Positions 60,951-64,000 of a stretch of DNA of 64,000 bases are shown one piece after another (the stretch's first letter is position 1; every line of letters begins with the position of its first letter). Under the pieces are notes generated by a model. It saw only the letters and a list, made by a program, of their open reading frames with translations, searched no databases and was not told where the DNA came from. This stretch comes from Betaproteobacteria bacterium (GTDB lineage Bacteria > Pseudomonadota > Gammaproteobacteria > Burkholderiales > Usitatibacteraceae): the NCBI GenBank assembly GCA_016791265.1, contig JAEUMY010000013.1, forward strand, positions 170,267-234,266, written 5' to 3'. Both the position numbers and the translations under genes were made by a program.

Positions 60951-61508
60951 TTACTTGTGCCGCGAACTCGCCGGCAGCGCCGCACGCAGAAACTCCATCT
61001 GATCCGCCAGCACGCGGCGGCCGGACAGAATCATCCACTCGTTCCGCACCGGTCGATACGGCACGTACAAGAGTGGCATGCGCGCCTCCTCCGGCGTGCG
61101 CGCACCTTTGCGCGTGTTGCAGCGGCGGCAGGCCGTGACCAGGTTGGTCCACGAATACTCACCACCGCGCGACTCGGGCAGGATGTGCTCGGCCGTCGGG
61201 TCCTCCGCATGCTTGCCGCAATAGGCGCACAGGCAGTGGTCACGACGGAACAGCGTGGCGCGCGTCGGGCGCGGCGCAAACAGCGGCGCCTTCAGCGCAT
61301 GACCGCGCACGAAAATGATGCTGCGCACTTCAATCTGCGAACGCAGACCCGACACGGCATTCACGCCGCCACGCAGCGTGGCGATGCGGGTACCGGCCGA
61401 ATCGTCGATCACGTGGCCGCCGGCATAGAAGCCGGCAGCCTCTTCCACCGTCAACCATGAGCGGGCATGCCCATGGCTGTCGATGGCCAAAGCGTCCGGG
61501 TAAGACAT
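60951..61508 (-). CDS. HNH endonuclease
   Basis: A 185-residue protein with a C-terminal-half zinc-type HNH domain: CLCAYCGKHAEDPTAEHILP then ESRGGEYSWTNLVTACRRCN. Cys94/Cys97 and Cys127/Cys130 bind structural zinc, His108 is catalytic, and Asn122 is the central N. An N-terminal domain of about 85 residues is unrecognised. AGGAGGTGACAA precedes ATG 61508, a strong Shine-Dalgarno. It lies between rtcB and the tRNA-like genes on one strand. Whether it cuts DNA or RNA is open; its placement suggests processing of the tRNA-like transcripts or of foreign nucleic acid. Confidence 0.88.
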   Translation of the reverse strand: MSYPDALAIDSHGHARSWLTVEEAAGFYAGGHVIDDSAGTRIATLRGGVNAVSGLRSQIEVRSIIFVRGHALKAPLFAPRPTRATLFRRDHCLCAYCGKHAEDPTAEHILPESRGGEYSWTNLVTACRRCNTRKGARTPEEARMPLLYVPYRPVRNEWMILSGRRVLADQMEFLRAALPASSRHK

Positions 61509-61637
61509 TTGTCACCTCCTGTGGGCCTCGTCTGCCGTCAATGCATCTGAGGAAGTTTGAAAAATGGAACAAGGCATCTCGCCTCATTCCGGAATGGGTG
61601 CCCCCGCATTCCGACGAGCGGAACACGGGGACGGGTA

Positions 61638-61688
61638 CTACAGCCGCAGCCCCTTCACAGATTGGGCGTTGGCGATCGGGGTAGGCAT
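61638..61688 (-). CDS. 16-residue leader ORF with perfect Shine-Dalgarno
   Basis: ATG 61686-61688 is preceded by AAAGGAGGTGATCC, complementary to the 3' end of 16S rRNA over its whole core. It encodes MPTPIANAQSVKGLRL and a TAG stop. It sits between rtcB and the HNH gene, directly after a structured segment (61710-61758). Such an optimal initiation site on a 17-codon frame suggests a translated leader controlling HNH expression, or a small peptide. Too short for homology. Confidence 0.55.
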   Translation of the reverse strand: MPTPIANAQSVKGLRL

Positions 61689-61709
61689 GGATCACCTCCT
61701 TTCAGTTGC

Positions 61710-61758
61710 GGGTAGCGCGTGCATCTCATCCCGATGATGAGACTTGGGACGCTATCCC
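61710..61758 (-). promoter_or_regulatory. Structured RNA segment at the rtcB 3' end
   Basis: An outer stem GGGTAGCG with CGCTATCCC (one bulge) encloses a perfect 7-bp hairpin TCTCATC/GATGAGA (61724-61730 with 61736-61742). It overlaps the rtcB stop codon and lies just before the leader ORF's Shine-Dalgarno. It could be an attenuator or a processing site. Confidence 0.45.
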
Positions 61759-62951
61759 TTGACACAAAGCACTTGCTTCAGCGTGTGAACGACCTCCACC
61801 AGGTCGGCCTGCGCGGCCATCACGGCGTCGATGTCCTTGTAGGCGGCGGGAATTTCGTCGATCACGCCACCATCCTTGCGGCACTCCACCCCGTCGGTCT
61901 GGCGCGCCAGATCCTCCACGGTGAAGTTCTTGCTCGCTGCGGTACGCGACATGCGGCGTCCTGCGCCGTGCGAACACGAGCTGTACGCCTCCGCATGTCC
62001 CTTCCCTCGCACGATGAAGCTTTTCGCCCCCATGCTGCCGGGGATGATGCCGAGCTGATCCTTGCGCGCCGACACGGCTCCCTTGCGGGTGATCCACATC
62101 GAACGCCCGAAGTGGGTTTCCTTCTGCACGTAGTTGTGGTGACAGTTCACCGCTTCCTGCGTGATCGAGAACTCTTTCGGGATCACATGACGCAGCGACT
62201 TCATGACCAGATGCATCATGAGATCGCGGTTGGTGGCCGCGTAATCCTGCGCCCACAGCAACGCTTCGACATAGGCTTCGAACGGCTCGCTGCCTTCATC
62301 CAGCCAGGCAAGATCCTTGTCCGGCAGATGCACGTCGCGCTTGGCGGCTTCGGTCTTGGCCATCTCGATGGCCAGCGTACCGATGGTGTTGCCCACGTTG
62401 CGCGAACCCGAGTGCAGCATCACCCACACCGCCTCTCCCTCGTCGAGGCAGAGTTCGATGAAGTGGTTGCCGCCCCCGAGCGTACCCAGTTGGGTACCGA
62501 GGCGGGTCTTGTTGAAGCGGCCCAGGCGGTCCAGCAGGCGCAGCTTCCAGAAGCGTTCATCGAGTGCGTCGATGCGGCGCTTCAGTGCAATGCCTTCCAG
62601 CCCGTCATGCGTGGGGTCCAGCGTTTCCTTGTGAGCATGAACGCCGACAGGTACCGAGCGCTCGATCGCATGGCGAATATTCGCAAGCGAGTCGGGCAGG
62701 TCGGACGCTTTCAGCGACAGTCGCACGGCGCACATCCCGCAACCGATATCCACGCCGACGGCGGCCGGGATGATGGCGGCTTCGGTGGGGATGATGGTCC
62801 CGACCGTTGCACCTTTTCCGAGATGCACGTCCGGCATGATGGCGACGTGCCCCGCGAGAATGGGCAGCGCAGCCATGTTGCGAATCTGGGCGAGCGCCGC
62901 GTCCTCCACGGGCACACCGCTCACCCACATTCGGGTGTTTTGCAGTTCCAT
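61752..62951 (-). CDS. rtcB: RNA-splicing ligase RtcB
   Basis: A 399-residue tRNA ligase joining 2',3'-cyclic-phosphate or 3'-phosphate ends to 5'-OH ends with GTP and Mn2+. Key residues are in place: VGVDIGCGMCAVRL (Asp68, Cys71), GGGNHFIEL (His163), VMLHSGSRNVG (His180), NCHHNY (His271-272) and the guanylylated His328 in SCSHGAGRRMSR. ATG 62951 follows AAGGAG. It lies 79 bp downstream of tRNA-Leu on the same strand, so tRNA array and ligase may share a transcript. No RtcA, RtcR or sigma-54 site is visible. The palindrome at 62673 encodes ANIR. Confidence 0.95.
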   Translation of the reverse strand: MELQNTRMWVSGVPVEDAALAQIRNMAALPILAGHVAIMPDVHLGKGATVGTIIPTEAAIIPAAVGVDIGCGMCAVRLSLKASDLPDSLANIRHAIERSVPVGVHAHKETLDPTHDGLEGIALKRRIDALDERFWKLRLLDRLGRFNKTRLGTQLGTLGGGNHFIELCLDEGEAVWVMLHSGSRNVGNTIGTLAIEMAKTEAAKRDVHLPDKDLAWLDEGSEPFEAYVEALLWAQDYAATNRDLMMHLVMKSLRHVIPKEFSITQEAVNCHHNYVQKETHFGRSMWITRKGAVSARKDQLGIIPGSMGAKSFIVRGKGHAEAYSSCSHGAGRRMSRTAASKNFTVEDLARQTDGVECRKDGGVIDEIPAAYKDIDAVMAAQADLVEVVHTLKQVLCVKG

Positions 62952-63030
62952 TGTTTTTCTCCTTGGTGTGATTGTGAAGCAGGTTGGCGAATGCTGGATC
63001 ACGTGCTTCATCGCGCTCCGGCTGTGTTGG

Positions 63031-63114
63031 TACCCACCGTCCGATTCGAACGGACATGCCCTTGCGGGCGCCTGCTTCTGAGGCAGGGACGTCTACCTAT
63101 TCCGCCAGGTGGGT
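63031..63114 (-). tRNA. tRNA-Leu(CAG)
   Basis: Acceptor ACCCACC/GGTGGGT, anticodon arm CCTGC-CTCAGAA-GCAGG, long class II variable arm, T-arm GTCCG-TTCGAAT-CGGAC, A73, encoded CCA (63028-63030). Canonical. Confidence 0.92.
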
Positions 63115-63129
63115 GTTGATGGGTGATGG

Positions 63130-63203
63130 CAAGGGTGGTGAGATTCGAACTCACGATGACTGGCTTCAAAGGCCAGTGCCTTCGGCCGCTTGGCGACACC
63201 CCT
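63130..63203 (-). tRNA. tRNA-Gln(TTG)
   Basis: Acceptor AGGGGTG/CACCCTT (one G-U), D-arm GCC/GGC, anticodon arm CTGGC-CTTTGAA-GCCAG, T-arm GTGAG-TTCGAAT-CTCAC, G73, encoded CCA (63127-63129). Canonical. Confidence 0.9.
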
Positions 63204-63215
63204 GGTTGTGTTTGG

Positions 63216-63286
63216 TGGATCCGGCAAGCAACGAGCTTGCGACCGCGTGGTTATGAGCCACGTGCTCTACGCTGAGCTACGGATCC
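63216..63286 (-). tRNA. tRNA with CAT anticodon (Met or Ile2), degenerate loops
   Basis: Acceptor GGATCCG/CGGATCC, anticodon arm CGTGG-CTCATAA-CCACG, A73 and encoded CCA (63213-63215) are fine. The D-loop is only AGCGTA (no G18-G19 pair), and the T-loop is CTCGTTG (no T54-A58 pair). The usual elbow contacts are therefore weakened on both sides. Confidence 0.8.
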
Positions 63287-63294
63287 GCTGTTGG

Positions 63295-63367
63295 CGGGAC
63301 GTAGGGGGGTCGAACCCCTGGCCTGTGCATCGACAATGCACTGCCCTGCCGGCTGAGCTAACGCCCC
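63295..63367 (-). tRNA. tRNA-Asp(GTC)
   Basis: Acceptor GGGGCGT/ACGTCCC (one G-U), D-arm GCTC/GGGC, anticodon arm GTGCA-TTGTCGA-TGCAC, T-arm AGGGG-TTCGACC-CCCCT, G73, encoded CCA (63292-63294). Canonical. Confidence 0.9.
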
Positions 63368-63372
63368 ATTGG

Positions 63373-63444
63373 TCGTCGGAACGCGATTTGAACGCGTGAC
63401 CTCCCGGTTATCAACCGGGTGCTCTCCCGCTGAGCTATCCGACA
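63373..63444 (-). tRNA. tRNA-Ile(GAT)
   Basis: Acceptor TGTCGGA/TCCGACG (terminal U-G), D-arm GCTC-AGCGGGA-GAGC, anticodon arm CCCGG-TTGATAA-CCGGG, T-arm ACGCG-TTCAAAT-CGCGT, A73, encoded CCA (63370-63372). Its isolation from an rRNA operon is unusual for this isoacceptor. Confidence 0.88.
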
Positions 63445-63461
63445 AGTGATCGATAGTCTGG

Positions 63462-63552
63462 CTCTGCACTCCGGTAGCCGGATTCGCGCAATGCGCGTCG
63501 CGCGAATCATGCGGACGGTGCGCGCCGTCCACGCAACCACCAAAGTGCAGAG
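63462..63552 (-). ncRNA. Structured RNA element between tRNA-Ile and tRNA-His
   Basis: A perfect 9-bp outer stem (CTCTGCACT 63462-63470 with AGTGCAGAG 63544-63552) encloses a CCGG/CCGG mini-hairpin, a perfect 9-bp hairpin (63481-63489 with 63500-63508) and a 6-bp hairpin (63513-63518 with 63525-63530). This multi-way junction is tRNA-sized but matches no tRNA arm. Unknown family. Confidence 0.55.
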
Positions 63553-63573
63553 TGAGACAGACGATTGAGTTGG

Positions 63574-63707
63574 GGTGAGCGACCGGATTCGAACCGGTAT
63601 CTCCTTCGTTCACAGCGAAGGGCAAACTTGCCACGCCGCTGCATCGGCGTGACGTTCGTGCAGCAGTCCATGCGCGCAGGCGCATGGACCGAATTCCTGC
63701 ACTCACC
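63574..63707 (-). tRNA. tRNA-His(GTG)-like gene with a 79-nt structured insertion
   Basis: The 3' part is canonical: anticodon arm CTTCG-CTGTGAA-CGAAG (GTG), T-arm ACCGG-TTCGAAT-CCGGT, then CGCTCAC, C73 and encoded CCA (63571-63573). The 5' acceptor GTGAGTG (63700-63706), with the His-specific extra G-1 (63707) opposite C73, lies 134 bases away. In place of the D-arm, 63621-63699 carry hairpins: GGCAA/TTGCC, a perfect 7-bp stem (63632-63638 with 63645-63651) and a perfect 10-bp stem (63666-63675 with 63680-63689). Either an intron-like insert needing excision or a non-decoding tRNA mimic. Confidence 0.7.
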
Positions 63708-63733
63708 GCTCTCCACAGAAATTTCGCCGCGCG

Positions 63734-63973
63734 CCGGGGCCAAACGGCCCCGGGCCCGACTGTTGACCGCATCCCGTTGCGCGACGGAATGCGGAGGCAT
63801 GCCCGCAAATTCGGTGAGGTGCGCCGCGTACAGCGCACGAACATGCCAAGTCTCCAGTCCCGTATCAGCGACGGTCGTGGAGCGATGCAACAACAACTGG
63901 ACTGTCGCCGCCGGGCAGGCCAACGCCTGCCCGGCACGACATCCGGTGAGGGGTTCCAATCTGACTTCACCGG
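63734..63973 (-). ncRNA. Hairpin-dense RNA region upstream of the tRNA array
   Basis: Perfect or near-perfect hairpins follow one another: 63734-63753 (8 bp, AAAC loop), 63767-63794 (6+4 bp), 63819-63838 (6 bp), 63855-63904 (6-bp closing pair CAGTCC/GGACTG), 63904-63940 (11+4 bp, CAAC loop) and 63943-63973 (7 bp). The minus-strand orientation is assumed from the neighbouring tRNAs. No tRNA, tmRNA or RNase P signature was found. It continues towards the window edge. Confidence 0.45.
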
Positions 63974-64000
63974 GTTCTTCCCCGACCGGGGTCTTCTTTC

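Larger units (their letters stand above)
946..62684. repeat. Dispersed 12-bp palindrome family GCGAATATTCGC (28 exact copies)
   Basis: Start positions of exact copies: 946, 4528, 4924, 14310, 16796, 19719, 20446, 27468, 29266, 30527, 35288, 37405, 38851, 39125, 40278, 43586, 47845, 48556, 48613, 49908, 49991, 52339, 53618, 54939, 56175, 60088, 60900, 62673. One-mismatch copies lie at 14504 (recG) and 57047. Fourteen copies are intergenic. Fourteen lie inside genes: ANIR in recG, the NmrA-type gene, both histidine kinases, the thiolase, the caspase-like gene and rtcB; EYS in ubiA, the papain-like gene (twice) and slipin; RIFA in gmk, the LysR gene and the amidohydrolase. A given 12-mer is expected about 0.004 times in 64 kb of random sequence. 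Intergenic copies are often extended by TT/AA. The KAP NTPase gene has none. Function is unknown to me. Confidence 0.95.

Noticed and set aside
63251..63970. Long minus-strand ORFs across the tRNA array
   Set aside because: They run through several clear tRNA genes; composition is a by-product of GC-rich structured RNA.
63708..64000. RNase P RNA or tmRNA gene
   Set aside because: I found neither the conserved RNase P core motifs nor a tmRNA tRNA-like 3' end with tag frame.
1..64000. CRISPR array
   Set aside because: Repeats in the window are short tandem heptamers or a dispersed 12-bp palindrome without regular spacers, and no cas gene is present.

Overview
The window is a high-GC chromosomal segment from a member of the Pseudomonadota. 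The run rph, PP2C phosphatase, Ser/Thr kinase, yicC, gmk, rpoZ, spoT, then ridA, recG, ubiC, ubiA, together with the ubiquinone genes, fits a beta- or gammaproteobacterium, with a betaproteobacterial relative most likely. That placement is inference from gene content and order.

Layout. 0.1-7.5 kb: RNA and nucleotide housekeeping genes plus a kinase/phosphatase pair split by a MITE-like inverted-repeat element. 7.5-13.6 kb: an accessory surface-glycan block (multi-pass membrane protein, TylF-type methyltransferase, two GT2 glycosyltransferases, EamA/SMR-type flippase subunit, SAM methyltransferase) between spoT and ridA. 13.7-18.9 kb: ridA, recG, ubiC, ubiA and a fatty-acid hydroxylase family gene. 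18.9-29.7 kb: LysR/NmrA pair, a TonB-dependent receptor, an odd operon (metallo-beta-lactamase fold protein, transposase-OrfA-like HTH, receiver-degenerate winged-helix regulator, coiled-coil HTH protein) divergent from a LytS/LytTR two-component system. 29.7-39.1 kb: thiolase, TPR-GGDEF cyclase, 2-oxo-acid decarboxylase, small proteins, a retropepsin-like lipoprotein and a papain-alpha/beta-hydrolase fusion. 39.3-43.4 kb: a 4-hydroxyproline catabolic cluster with its GntR regulator. 43.9-47.4 kb: an AT-richer KAP P-loop NTPase gene that has apparently truncated a membrane protein gene. 47.9-59 kb: mixed genes, including a lipoprotein interrupted by an amber codon, a TolB-like/amidohydrolase fusion, a CHASE3 histidine kinase and a caspase-like protein.

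59-64 kb holds the most unusual locus, all on the minus strand. A tRNA array is followed by rtcB (RNA ligase), a 16-codon leader ORF with a perfect Shine-Dalgarno, an HNH nuclease, two abutting tRNA-like genes with no usable anticodon loop, and a slipin/SPFH membrane protein ending at a terminator. The array holds a His(GTG) gene with a 79-nt hairpin-rich insert, then Ile(GAT), Asp(GTC), a loop-degenerate CAT tRNA, Gln(TTG) and Leu(CAG), plus further structured RNA. It looks like a tRNA damage/repair or decoy system.

A second window-wide signal is the 12-bp palindrome GCGAATATTCGC. It occurs 28 times exactly, 14 copies between genes and 14 inside genes in all three frames (ANIR, EYS, RIFA), and is absent from the KAP gene. 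It resembles the cyanobacterial HIP1 phenomenon with a different sequence.
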